From Paramacrobiotus richtersi (taxonomy: Eukaryota; Tardigrada; Eutardigrada; Parachela; Macrobiotidae), in contig JAQGAU010000422.1 of NCBI GenBank assembly GCA_034698045.1, positions 1-28,377 on the forward strand: DNA of 28,377 nt, in the 5' to 3' direction. Shown in pieces: positions 8,160-17,705 of the stretch. Below the pieces are notes generated by a model. That model did not search any database and had not been told where the DNA came from. It saw nothing but the letters and a program-made list of their open reading frames with translations. Every line of letters begins with the position of its first letter. Positions within the stretch are counted from its first letter, which is position 1. Position numbers and translations under genes: made by a program.

Positions 8160-10243
8160 ATGTGTGCACTCCAATTAGTCATTCTTTGTCTTATTAGCTG
8201 TTCAGTTTACGGTGCTCATGTACCGCATGGTAGGTCTTTCGCAGAACATGTTTTGTCAGAATACTTTAGTCATAAAACTCAGATGTTCTGTTCTTATCCA
8301 GACTGGAAAAACCGTATCGATGGAACGGTACTGGAAGCGCGTGAATCGGAGCGCACCATTCCGCACAACTCCTCCATGTGCGACATGGTACCGGTCAACA
8401 ATGTCAACTACACTGGAAAGCTTGAGCGGCGGAGTTTGTGGCCGAACAAGGGCCGGGATATTCCTTACATAATCAGCGATGTGTTGAGTAAGCAGATCTG
8501 CACAAAAGGACAGAATTTGTTCGTAACAGTGTGAATTTAGGACAGAATTATGGAGCGATCATTGAGAGTGCTCTGAGCAATATATTCACTCGAACGCAGT
8601 GCATCAAATTCAAGCCCAGGAGGGGAGAAAGGGATTACATCGCCTTTTTACCTGCACGAAAAGAGTAAGCACTACAACAGCAATGTTATATACCCAGAGT
8701 AAACTTATTTCAGCACAGTTACCGAGATATACATAACTTACTCTTGGAAATACCGATTCGCTCCGTTCTTATATTATTTCGAGCTTTTTTTCATACCAGC
8801 AGCGCTGCATATGTACTCGTAGATTGTCAATTCCCCGCATCGAACAGAACAGTTAATATTAGTAGATCTAAAGACTGTAGCTAACGTTGCAAGAAACTAG
8901 CATAAGCGCAACAGAAACCACAACAAACCGCTCTAGCAGTTACTGCAGGGATCCCTCCTGTACTTTAAAAACCGCGCCGCCAATCTATACTATTTCCTTG
9001 CAGAGATCGCTGCGAATCGGTCGTGGGCCGTCAGTGTGGCCAGCAGCAAATCCGACTAGGCGCCCGCTGCATGATCCAAGGTATCATCCAGCACGAGGTC
9101 CTGCACTCGCTGGGCGTCTTCCACGAGCAAAACCGCCCCGACCGCAACAGCCACGTGGAGATCTTCGAGGACAATATCCACCCAAACGCCTTGACTCTCA
9201 ACTTTGCCATCATGAAGGACATGACGGTCGAAGGCAGTTACGACCTCGAGTCCATCATGCACTACGGTGCGTACGATTTCGCCAAGAATCCCAGAGAACC
9301 CACTATCATCCCATTGAAAGGACGCGACCTCAAGATGGGCCAGAGAGAAGGACTGAGTCCGTACGATGTGGCAAAGTTGAGCATCATGTACGGATGCTTT
9401 AAACCCGGAGAAAGCCAACGGAAACCCGATGATCCCTTAACACAGCACTTTTCCCGTGTGTTTTCCACAGCTGCTATTACCGAAGCGGAAACGACACTTC
9501 CCTTTCCAGTGCACTGTAACTGGGTGGATGGTAAGGATCAAGCGGCTAATCCGTGTAGTGATTTCAAAGGTTTGAGTATATTCTACACGACGAATGTCGA
9601 AAAGGCCCCGTTGAAGCGGTTGATGACTGTAATTGCTCAAACCCCGCAACGACCATTGAAAATGCATTTATCTGACGGGAATCACCTCTCTTCTGATGTT
9701 TTCAGTTCAGTTCGTCTCCGATTGGTAATTCTAACCGTATCGGATTGTCATGACGGTCAAGTTACACAAAGAATCTCCGCATTAAATCTGGAAAACCTAA
9801 TCGATTATCAGCTATTCATCTGTGAGAATCTGGTTATCAGGAAGTCACACTTCTCTAATATGCAACTCTTAAGAATCCTCCGCTTTCGCGAGACAACCAT
9901 TCGCTCGATAGAAGCCGGAACCTTCATGAATTTGCCAAATTTGCAGCTGTTTGCGCTGGAGTACATGAAAAACGAGAAGATTGATTTACTGTTGGACGAA
10001 GATAAGGAATACCTCCGCAGGGTGCACTGCAGCTGTGAGTTCGCTTGGATGAGAAAATGGTTAACGGGCAAACGACAACTGCTGGAAGCTAAAGCAGAAG
10101 GAGATGTGTATAACCTAACGGAGTCCTGGCACAGCGACGGAGTGCTAAAGGAGGAAATATACATACCGGTTGACTGTAGTGATCTCGATAGTACTGTATT
10201 TAGCCAGATTCCTTTTTCTTTCAATGAAGATCGTTGTGCATGA
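8160..10243 (+). CDS. Secreted astacin (M12A) zinc metalloprotease with C-terminal leucine-rich repeats
   Basis: Three exons, 8160-8487, 8541-8664 and 9004-10243, join in phase (328+124+1240 = 1692 nt, 563 residues). Both introns start GTAAGC; they end TTTAG and TTGCAG. Residues 1-19 are a signal peptide. A prodomain follows, with likely cleavage after ERR just before SLWPNKGRDIPYIIS, the usual start of mature astacins; the common FxGD prodomain motif is not evident. The catalytic domain (about 95-282) has HEVLHSLGVFHEQNRPDR at 181-198 (three zinc His, general-base Glu), Met-turn SIMHY at 234-238, and four Cys placed for the two family disulfides, the last in MYGC. After a linker come LRRs (about 390-480, e.g. 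IRSIEAGTFMNLPNLQLFAL) and an LRRCT-like cap, VHCSCEFAWMRKWL, from residue 491. The expected role is extracellular proteolysis, with the LRRs for binding a partner; substrate unknown. No EGF or CUB domains, which are common in this family, are present. Confidence 0.9.
8488..8540 (+). other. Intron 1 of the astacin gene
   Basis: 53 bp, GTAAGC...TTTAG, phase 1. Removing it joins IPYIISDVL to an Arg codon and QNYGAIIESAL, which matches the astacin fold; unspliced, the frame stops at 8532-8534. Confidence 0.85.
8665..9003 (+). other. Intron 2 of the astacin gene
   Basis: 339 bp, GTAAGC...TTGCAG, phase 2. It joins FLPARK through a split GAA codon to DRCESVVGRQC, which is the expected conserved order. 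No gene or element is seen inside it. Confidence 0.85.
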
Positions 10244-10600
10244 GGTCATTGCTTGCTCACTTTTAAGTTGCTCAAAAAGCGACTGGTCGAAGAATTGTTC
10301 AGTATGCGCTGGTGATGAAAAAACCAACATACGCCCGGGAATGTTTAGTCGGTAACTTGGCCCTTACATTATTGTTAAAGGAAATCCCATTTCCTAAACG
10401 GTTAGTATGTATTATGTCTTGAGATTCCGAGCGGTAAACGTTACAGTGCATTATAGTCATTGGTAGATGCATAATATAATGTCTCGATATTATGGTCGGC
10501 CATTGCACAAAAAAGCGTGTGACTCTTGCGGAAAATATCCAGCTTTCAGATGTACACCTTTTTGGGAACTTACCAGCTTGCGAAATGTGTCACTAATTTT
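10244..10600. other. Astacin 3' flank
   Basis: No AATAAA is seen close to the stop; ATTAAA occurs at about 10603-10608. No coding region is supported on either strand. Confidence 0.4.
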
Positions 10601-10665
10601 CTGATTAAAGCGGAACATTACGGTATACTTTTGTATACCGTCAATGCCGCTCAAAACAGAAAACT
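10601..10665 (+). repeat. Dispersed repeat, copy 1 (with 19083-19148)
   Basis: About 65 bp match 19083-19148 at roughly 80 percent identity with one or two small gaps, including a 24-bp exact block CAATGCCGCTCAAAACAGAA plus four more bases. Read on the plus strand both give related peptides (FLIKAEHYGIL here, FLIQAKHYRTL there), so the repeat may come from a coding element. Confidence 0.65.
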
Positions 10666-10727
10666 GGATCAGCTGTAGTTTTTGTAGGAGTGTTAGACCT
10701 TACACAGCTTAAGTTCCTGGTACTTAC

Positions 10728-10909
10728 TTTTTTCTGAATGTACATAGATATTCCAGCAATATAGGCTTCGCGGCGCCTTGGGAGTTGATTACATCGATGG
10801 TTCCTACAGCAGATGCTGGCACCAAAAGTGCCGAAACGAGTACTGAAACTAGTGCCAGTATACTGTAGCACACTGATATACTGACCTTCTTTTCTGAAGT
10901 GCAGTACAT
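10728..10909 (-). CDS. Possible first exon of a secreted or membrane protein
   Basis: On the minus strand, ATG at 10909 starts MYCTSEKKVSISVCYSILAL followed by more hydrophobic residues up to LVPASAVG. This looks like a signal peptide or signal anchor with a possible cleavage site after ASA. The reading meets a consensus GTAAGT donor at 10727-10722, one codon before the in-frame stop. That combination suggests a first exon, but I could not find the next exon. The family is not recognised. Confidence 0.28.
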
Positions 10910-11088
10910 TGCATGGTTCTGGTTCCCAAACTGGAGTCCTAAATGACCTATGCATCAATCTTCTTATTGGTTAATATGTTTCTATCTAACCAAGAGAGAA
11001 AACACATACAACCAACCAACGATTTCAGCTGCAAAGCTTCAGAAACCAACAGAAACATGCTTTTCTATTATCTTGAACACTGACAGTT

Positions 11089-11607
11089 ATGACACAATAC
11101 AAAGGATCAAAAAACAGTGCAGCCAAAACATTAACAAAAGATTATGTACATGATCTACATAGACAAAAAAAACGAAAGCTTAATGGCGAATTGACGATAC
11201 ACCGTTTGACGAAAATAGCTCTTTTACTCCAGTTGCTAATCTTCTTGTTACAACCACACAACGGACTGTCTAAGAAGACCGCCCGAAACGTAATAGAGCT
11301 GACTGAGAAACTAGCGAAATCCAGTAGCACGAGTGTCCACTATTATCACTACGGCTATCCAAACGATGATTCATGGTTTACGCAGTTACTGTTCGCGTCG
11401 GTAACATTTACATCCTATCAAACGTATAGAACAAAAAGCAAGACAAATCTGATCAGCGAACAAGATTTCTTCGCAGCAATTCAGAAGCTAGCCGCTAAGG
11501 ATTTGGCCAAATTGTCGTGGTACAAACCAAATATAAGTAAACTGCGTGTTTATTTAAAATTCCAACGAAACAGCTATCAGGCGCTAATGAGCAATATTCA
11601 GCACTGA
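11089..11607 (+). CDS. Hypothetical basic protein with one hydrophobic segment
   Basis: A 172-residue frame from ATG 11089, with an upstream in-frame stop at 11074. It is Lys-rich at the start, has one strongly hydrophobic segment (IALLLQLLIFLLQ, about residues 43-55) that could anchor it in a membrane, then a polar helical C-terminus (EQDFFAAIQKLAAKDLAKL). No Cys pattern or known domain is seen. The length is among the larger open frames in this stretch but could still be chance. It lies 846 bp past the astacin stop, on the same strand. Confidence 0.35.
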   Translation: MTQYKGSKNSAAKTLTKDYVHDLHRQKKRKLNGELTIHRLTKIALLLQLLIFLLQPHNGLSKKTARNVIELTEKLAKSSSTSVHYYHYGYPNDDSWFTQLLFASVTFTSYQTYRTKSKTNLISEQDFFAAIQKLAAKDLAKLSWYKPNISKLRVYLKFQRNSYQALMSNIQH

Positions 11608-12215
11608 ATCGTCGGAAATATTCCAGTGCGTGTGAAGCGGCCGCAGACTCATTCATGGCCCGAACAATCATGACAAAACTTCAATAAGAAATTCTGGTGG
11701 GCAACGCAAAAGAACGTACGAATTCTAATGTGACATACATAGAAGTGCCTAGCCCTTCGTCCAGCCAGTGGATTCTAGAGATCCACCTTAAGTTACCGTA
11801 ATCAGTACAGAATGGAAACGATGGCTGTTTGGGCCACTGTATTTGCACCAACACAAGCTTCACGTACACGAAACGGTGAGTAACGCATACCCTAATGCAC
11901 GAAACTGTCGCAGAGCCAATTGAGCAGATTGATATTGCGCTCCTTGTTGGTGATCTTTAAGGTCATCTTGCGTTGTAAAGCTGGCAGTGTGCTAGGAGCT
12001 GCAGGTCTGTTACTGCCACCAATGACGTAAAAGAAATCCAAGCAACGTACAACAAAGGCTGTCGTGTTGTCGCGACTGACCGGTCGAAAGCCTGCGCTGA
12101 AGGCGGGTTAACTAATAGCGTTTCGACGTGTGGTTTTTGCTCTTTTTAGTGTATCGCGATTATCAGTATCACAAGTCAACCAACCCCTCCTCGATAAAAA
12201 CGGAACTAGTTTCCA
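11608..12215. other. Intergenic, nothing recognised
   Basis: Short frames only, none with motifs. No repeats longer than about 10 bp were noticed. Confidence 0.4.
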
Positions 12216-12527
12216 ATGTCATACGAAGAAACCCTTGGTGAAAAGACGATTCATGCAGTAAACGGCAAGCAACAGGAAAAGGTTCCGTGTCACTACGGGC
12301 ACATAAACTTTAGTTGCCTGTATCAGTCTCAATTGCAGTCTTTACAGTGTTGGCAGGTTATATTTCCGTCAATGTTTTTACCCCGAAAGTTTCCAACGTT
12401 TTCAAAGGTCGCACTGAAAACGAAAAGCTCTCATAACTGCGCAGTATACTGTTGTGCCCACGCTTTAGACATAATGGGTAAGGATCCCGCAACCGCCAAT
12501 TTCTGGGACGAAGCAGAAATTGATTGA
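12216..12527 (+). pseudogene. Possible C48 (Ulp1-type) cysteine protease C-terminal fragment
   Basis: The frame encodes 103 residues. Near the end, SSHNCAVYCCAHALDIMGKD followed by PATANF resembles the catalytic-Cys helix of Ulp1-type proteases found in DNA transposons and some host genes (S.DCG.f..afA..L..G.DP). The nucleophile Cys is kept, but the normal DCG has become NCA. The stop at 12525 falls where the family would continue. I do not see the upstream His and Asp of the triad. It is best read as a decayed transposon-derived fragment, and the call is weak. Confidence 0.3.
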
Positions 12528-14849
12528 ACGCTATCACTGAGAATGAAAACAGCATCCAAACGTTCTCCAGAACGGGGACGCATATATGGTTGCTTTTGTT
12601 TCGTTTCACACGTATAAGCCTAAAATATGCATCCTATTTCCTAAGGTCACGACATGTTATTATAGAATACCCATAATGATGTTCGCTTATTGTTAGCAAT
12701 GTGGCAGCGTCCGTAATACTTTGTTAGCGTTCGTAGCGTTCTAAGGATATATCAGTTGTAGTAAGTGCAAGAACACTGCGGTAACCGGAGATATCGCTTG
12801 TAAGCAGTTCCACTCACCAGGACGAAGGGATTACGTTTGTTGCTATCCGCGGCGCTAGTGTAGAGAGCATCATTGAAATTTACATATGGGAAAGTCAGAA
12901 AACAGACTTGCTACGAAAGTCGGCTGCACAGAAGAACACACTAGCGGTAAATTAGCTGCAGGGGATGGAGATTGTAACGCAGCTCTTACGGGATTGTAGA
13001 CAATGGCGCCCTGCTGGTTGTACAGTCAAACAATGCTGCAGCAAAGACTGCTCTGGTATCGGTATTTCGATCTGTGTAACAACACTATTTGCGACAGTAA
13101 ATCCTACATGGCCAGAGAATGGAGACAAGATCTTAACTGTTGCTAAGCGCTTGTTTAACAAAATTTTGCCAGATCCAACAGAAGCTTCCGCATTTTCGAT
13201 TTTCTTGTACTGTTAGCACATAATTACAGTGCACATTCACTGACGCTTGCGGGCGACGTATAGACACGTATGGCCTTGGAAGTTCAAATTTGAAACTGTT
13301 AATCCGAAATTTAAAATATTTCTATTCGGAATCACAGTAACAAAAACAGTAATTCTAACCGTACGAGAACAGTAGAAATTCGCGTAATTTATAAACCGCT
13401 ATGCTTGAGCACAGCCAATGTAAATAGGTAAAGGCATGTAGCCGTTGGCCTTTCAAATTATTATGTGAGTGCACCCGCCTCTGGCTGCACTGAGAAGACC
13501 GAAGCGAAGAAACAGAAAGCTACTGTCCTGATTAAATATTATTATTTGATTGAGTGTTTATGTCTGAATTATTCAGAATTGTCAGTTAAGTACTGGAAAG
13601 CTCAGCAGCTAAGTGTGGATGAGAATAAAAAGTTATTATTTGATTGTATGAATGTTCTTTAATATAATTTATGAATATTATTTATTAATAATACTTAATT
13701 ATCGATATTATTTATTAACAATCTAACTTTCTGTCGTGACGAACCGACCGACAAAATTAATACACAACATGAAATCAGTTTTGGCTGGGTATAGAGGACC
13801 TCCGCTGCGCTTCGGTCGATAAATTTCATGCACAATCCCACCTGGAAGATTGGTTAGCTGAATTGTTCCTTGGTTGACATGGGAATTTCGTGACCTTTGT
13901 TCTTTCCAGCAGTTTTTGCATGGCTTACTGTACCGTACTCTTTTACTGACTGGTTAAGTAAACTCTAATTTTGGTTCGGATTGGGTAAAGGAGACCGATG
14001 GAAACTTCACTCTGTATCTGTGTTCTCCTTGCTCTGCAATGGCACCGATTTGTCTCCCCTAAGTTAGAGCATAAAATTCTCTGAACCCCTAACGCGGGAC
14101 AACCACAAACATCATCCCTGACATCACGTGCACGGTATATTTACATCATCATTTCGTATACCGTTCTCACCGTATCCTGACTTAGTAAGAAGAACGAAAG
14201 CTGTCCATCTCGGAGTTCCCATTTTCGTATATGCTCAACTTCTAATGTTCGCAAGTTTCGCTAGCCGTAAGATTCATCAGTTCCTGCGCTCCCACGCCGA
14301 CAGCGCTCATATCTTGAAGGACGAGAACAACAGGCATTTCGCGGCCACTCACTCTCACTCATGCGCTTCTTAATTCTTTCCTACGCTTTTCGCATTGCTC
14401 GCACAGCTAATTGTAGCATCCCTTTAATTTGTCACGCATCTGCTTGAGGTCACGCATTTTCTGATTCTAGTGAACCATTACAGTGTTCTTTTTGAATACT
14501 GAAAACGGCACAAGAAACAGAAAACTTCGGAGACATAAAGTATCGAACGGCTGACGAGATTAGCAAAATCAACGGACCTCTGCAAACAACATGAAATTGT
14601 ATATAGTCTTCTTAGTTCACGATGAGTCTTCCTTAGAGTGTTCTCATCTTGTCCTTTCTAACCGATGAGATCCTGTCAGTATACAAATACAATAACAAAA
14701 ACTAACCTACGACTACTGCAAATCAGCAGCTGCGAAAGTCAGGGGTGAAAGGGTTATGTGGCAATGACATTTCAGAAAAGCCAGTTGATTGCTTCCTTCG
14801 TAAGAAATGCTATTGAAAGCGTTTTCAAACAGTGTCGTTCTCCAAGCAA
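12528..14849. other. Intergenic region with only weak open frames
   Basis: Frames at 12965-13216 (GIGISICVTTLFATVNPTWP), 13465-13662 and 14128-14373 on the plus strand have no recognised motif and no convincing splice context. 13670-13720 is AT-rich with a repeated ATATTATTTATTAA word. Nothing else stands out. Confidence 0.4.
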
Positions 14850-15039
14850 CACGGCGGGCAGATATTTCTGCTGTATATTCTGTTTTCGGTCGTTTGTTGG
14901 CGGATCTTCAGTTCAAGTTCCTCTGGAGGAGTTCAGCAAAAGGTACTACGGCGATTTCGCCAGCCTGGCCCTGTGCTAATTTTCATCGATTTCCACCGTC
15001 TCATCGATAAAATACAACTGTCGATATTGCCTTCGCCCA

Positions 15040-15450
15040 CCGGGATGCTATGATGGATCCAGCGTTGTGCTTGTAACGAGCTGAGTGCTTTTGCGAACCT
15101 GCTAACCAAGACACGACTATACCACTGCGCCTGGTTTCGTAAACGTGACACCAGGAAGAAGCGGGTTCTGTCAGCATGCCTTTCCAACGTGTACATATGT
15201 TAAGCCACCGGTTACATAAGGTAATTCGGACGTGTAGGATGCGTTGTCCTCGAGTACGGCGCAGGTGATGCCAAACCCGTGCACCATCAGTTATTTTATT
15301 GATGAAGTTGACGCACTCGGTGGCAAACGAGGTGATAAACAGTCTGACATACGAGGCGCTGTCACAGAGTTCTTGGTACAGTTGCAACGCGTCGAAGACA
15401 AGCAAGAGTCAGTGTTTGTAATGGCGGCAACGTGGGTCTCATTTTGGTAG
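15040..15450 (+). pseudogene. AAA+ ATPase fragment (VPS4/katanin/spastin-like), degenerate
   Basis: The clear part is 15244-15450: PCTISYFIDEVDALGGKRGD, then EFLVQLQRVED and VFVMAAT. This is the Walker B block (Asp-Glu at 15301-15306) with the following helix and sensor-1 strand of a classic AAA domain, closest by pattern to the VPS4/katanin/spastin group. Upstream, in another frame near 15040-15130, SPTGML, a stop, then CNELSAFANLL could be what remains of a Walker A region, where the GK(T/S) is missing. The Asn after AAT in sensor 1 is replaced by Trp and a stop follows. Frame changes and the missing P-loop say relic, not enzyme. Intact members use ATP to disassemble or sever protein polymers. 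Confidence 0.55.
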
Positions 15451-15560
15451 GGTTATTAGTTTCAAAAAACTGAAAAACCAAAACACGGTTTTCTGACATT
15501 AAAACATCTAACGCTGCTCAAGAGATAAGACAAAGATTGCGTCCGAATGCGTTTTTACAG

Positions 15561-16619
15561 GACCATGCGCCAAGTAGTGAGAGCTAAATCTTTAAGAGAG
15601 TTGATGGTTTGTGATGAAAGAGCGCGCGAAGCGCAGCACTGGGCTTTCATACAAGGCCGGTTACTTGAGGGTAAGCGTCGACTAAAACGGCGATAGACTA
15701 ACCGTCTCCCGTATTCTTGTGCATTACCTTCTGAGTTCCACTCATAAGAACCATCGCATTCTTGTACGATTCTCATACCGGCTGACAACTCCTACGACTT
15801 GCAGGAGCGTTTGGAATGGAATTCCGTACGGTACATACTTACTGTGAATCCTAAGGCTAACAAGGCTCGTTTTTAACTGCCTTAATTTTGTCGGGTTGTC
15901 AACTTCCACACAAAGAGGATTCTTGATCCTAACTTGTGTTCGAATTTTAAAATGCACACTTCGAAATGAGTGTTGTTTGTGAATAGTTGCAGAACCAAAT
16001 CCGTTGAGAATCTGAGAAGTATAAAACAAACAACTATCTTCATCATCATCCATCGTACAAACAAAGATTACTCCACTGGAAACAAGCTGAGCGAGCAAAA
16101 GGTCAGCACACTGGATGTGTGCGTCCGGAGGAATTCACTATCATTGACTCAGTACCTGACGGATATCTCATCGCAATGGTTTTATCTGGGAGGCATCGGT
16201 GTTGTTCACCGGGACATCGCCTGCCGCAATATTCTTATTGATACAATCGGAAACGCGAAGTTATCTGACTACGGCCTTGCTCATCCTTTACAACATCCTC
16301 AGGTGAAGAGCATCGTCTGGCCGGTTAACACCTACCCTGGCGGTGGACCACCGTCGAAGGACTCTTACAAGGAGTCTTCACTGTCAAGTCCGATATGTGG
16401 TCTTACGGCGTACTTTGTTTGGAAATATACCGATTCGGTATAATTCAGCTTTCGGAATATTTTGATGGGTCTGATTTCGTTCTTGCTCTCACTGAAGTTG
16501 ATCTGGTAATCTCAGAGCCGACGTTTTGCCCATACGACATGTTTCGGCTGATCTCGTTTTGTTTAAGCCGAATCCCCGCACATCGTCCAAACTTCAGATT
16601 CTTCGATGGATTGCTTTAG
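15561..16619 (+). pseudogene. Receptor-tyrosine-kinase-like kinase domain, broken
   Basis: A likely exon at 15561-15670 lies between a TTTTTACAG acceptor and a GTAAGC donor and ends HWAFIQGRLLEG. Joining it to 15805-15830 after CTTGCAG gives LLEGAFGMEFRT, a glycine-rich loop short of its first Gly. The VAIK lysine is not found. From about 15994 one frame gives LTQYLTDISSQ, catalytic loop HRDIACRN (Asp 16213-16215) and SDYGLA in place of DFG. A -1 shift at about 16335 moves coding to the frame with RWTTVEGLLQGVFTVKSDMW, SYGVLCLEIYRFG and CPYDMFRLISFCLSRIPAHR ending at 16619. HRDxAxRN and the C-lobe pattern are typical of tyrosine kinases. The frameshift, missing Lys and altered DFG indicate a pseudogene. 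No extracellular part or membrane segment was found. Confidence 0.7.
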
Positions 16620-16754
16620 AATATATCAGCTGGTGCACCAACACCGAATGACATAGCCATACTGTATATGCGGATTCTAACTTTTGAGTCCTGCATTGAT
16701 TTCTTACCAGCGAAATGTTCCAAACTGCGTACCACTGTTCTTTCTAAAGAGTAA

Positions 16755-17179
16755 CAGATTTTGTCCAGTCATCAGTTTGGTTTCATCAGGAACGGACACA
16801 ATGTTGAGAGGCTGCTTCTGTTTGGATGCAGGGAAAAATCATTTCCTACCGTTTTGCTCAAAGGTTTTGCTCAAAAATCTCCAACAGCAAAAGTGCGGTA
16901 GGATATCTTGGCGGCCAGTTTAACCAGTGACAATTGAAGTGGACTGTACAGCACTGTACAGGAATTGCGATGCTCATCGGGGCCAAAGAGGGACTTCCCA
17001 CCAGAGCACGTAAAAAAATGTACCTTGCGTGTTTTAGAACACACCTTAGAAACTCCGCTACGGTCTGGTCAAACGCGAATATCAGGTTGCGCGGACGGCT
17101 GGCTGCGCTTCGACGCAAGGATATACCATTGTACAGGCAATTTTGGGCACCTACAGTTAGGGAGCCTGTGACCAAGTAA
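16755..17179 (+). mobile_element. Non-LTR (LINE) reverse-transcriptase remnant
   Basis: SSHQFGFIRNGHN at about 16764-16799 matches the QxGFR.g.s region of LINE reverse transcriptases. After a gap, VGYLGGQFNQ (16898-16927), a TGA at 16928-16930, LKWTVQH and then KKMYLACFRTHLRN with ATVW match the thumb region that follows the palm (YLG....L.W..H, and lY.a.f..hL....vW). The two parts are in different frames, and the palm with its catalytic (F/Y)ADD is absent between them, so this is an internally deleted dead copy. It looks Jockey/CR1-like by these motifs, but the clade cannot be fixed from so little. Confidence 0.6.
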
Positions 17180-17272
17180 CACTTTCTGCTCGTGGGTTTC
17201 GTCGAGATACCTGTAGCTCAACGGGGAGGCGAGATGAAGCGGTCTGGCCGGTGCCAAGTTCTGAGACTCGAA

Positions 17273-17705
17273 GACATGCACTGAAAACGAGGCGAGCGTA
17301 CAGTACGTCCGAGATATTGTTTACAGCCCAGGAAGCTCGCCACTGGATGACATTCCACTGACCATCATGGTGGTGTCCGACAATGACGCCGGAGCAACCT
17401 GTGGCTATAATTGCGTCCCGATATCAGCTGTACTTTCACAGTGGACGGAAAAAGAGGTCCCATGCAAGAGAAGCCAGTTCACGTTGACCGTGTCATGGGC
17501 AGTGACTATCCACAAGGCTCAAGGAATACCTTGCGGCCGACCTGCTGTGCACTTAGGCCTAAAGGAATTTGCTTTAGGACTCATTTATGTGGGCCCGTCT
17601 CTGGTAAAAACTTGGTCAGGACTTGCACTGGAACTTACATTCCTAAACTCCCTGCTGACAGCTATTAAAACTAAAAAAGGGTTATCCAACGGAACAAGGG
17701 CCTGA
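17273..17705 (+). mobile_element. PIF1/Helitron-type helicase C-terminal remnant
   Basis: One open frame reads YSPGSSPLDDIPLTIMVV, CKRSQFTLTVSWAVTIHKAQ and KEFALGLIYV then SGLALE. This matches the end of PIF1-family helicases as found in Helitron Rep-helicases and free PIF1-like genes (R.QFPL..aWA.TIHK.QG, then EF..GL.YVALSR...L.GL). In the last motif the normal S-R pair reads S-L, so the Arg expected to contact the nucleotide is gone. The earlier ATPase motifs and any Rep domain are absent. It sits directly after the LINE remnant, on the same strand. A poly(A)-signal-like AATAAA occurs at 17782-17787. A dead fragment is most likely. Confidence 0.65.

Noticed and set aside
14758..15053. Three overlapping plus-strand frames before the AAA fragment
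   Set aside because: All three frames are open at once and none matches a known AAA N-terminal part, so no frame could be chosen.
17207..17279. tRNA or tRNA-derived SINE head (TAGCTCAACGG resembles an A box)
   Set aside because: The acceptor stem does not pair and the B box matches only about 7 of 11 consensus positions.
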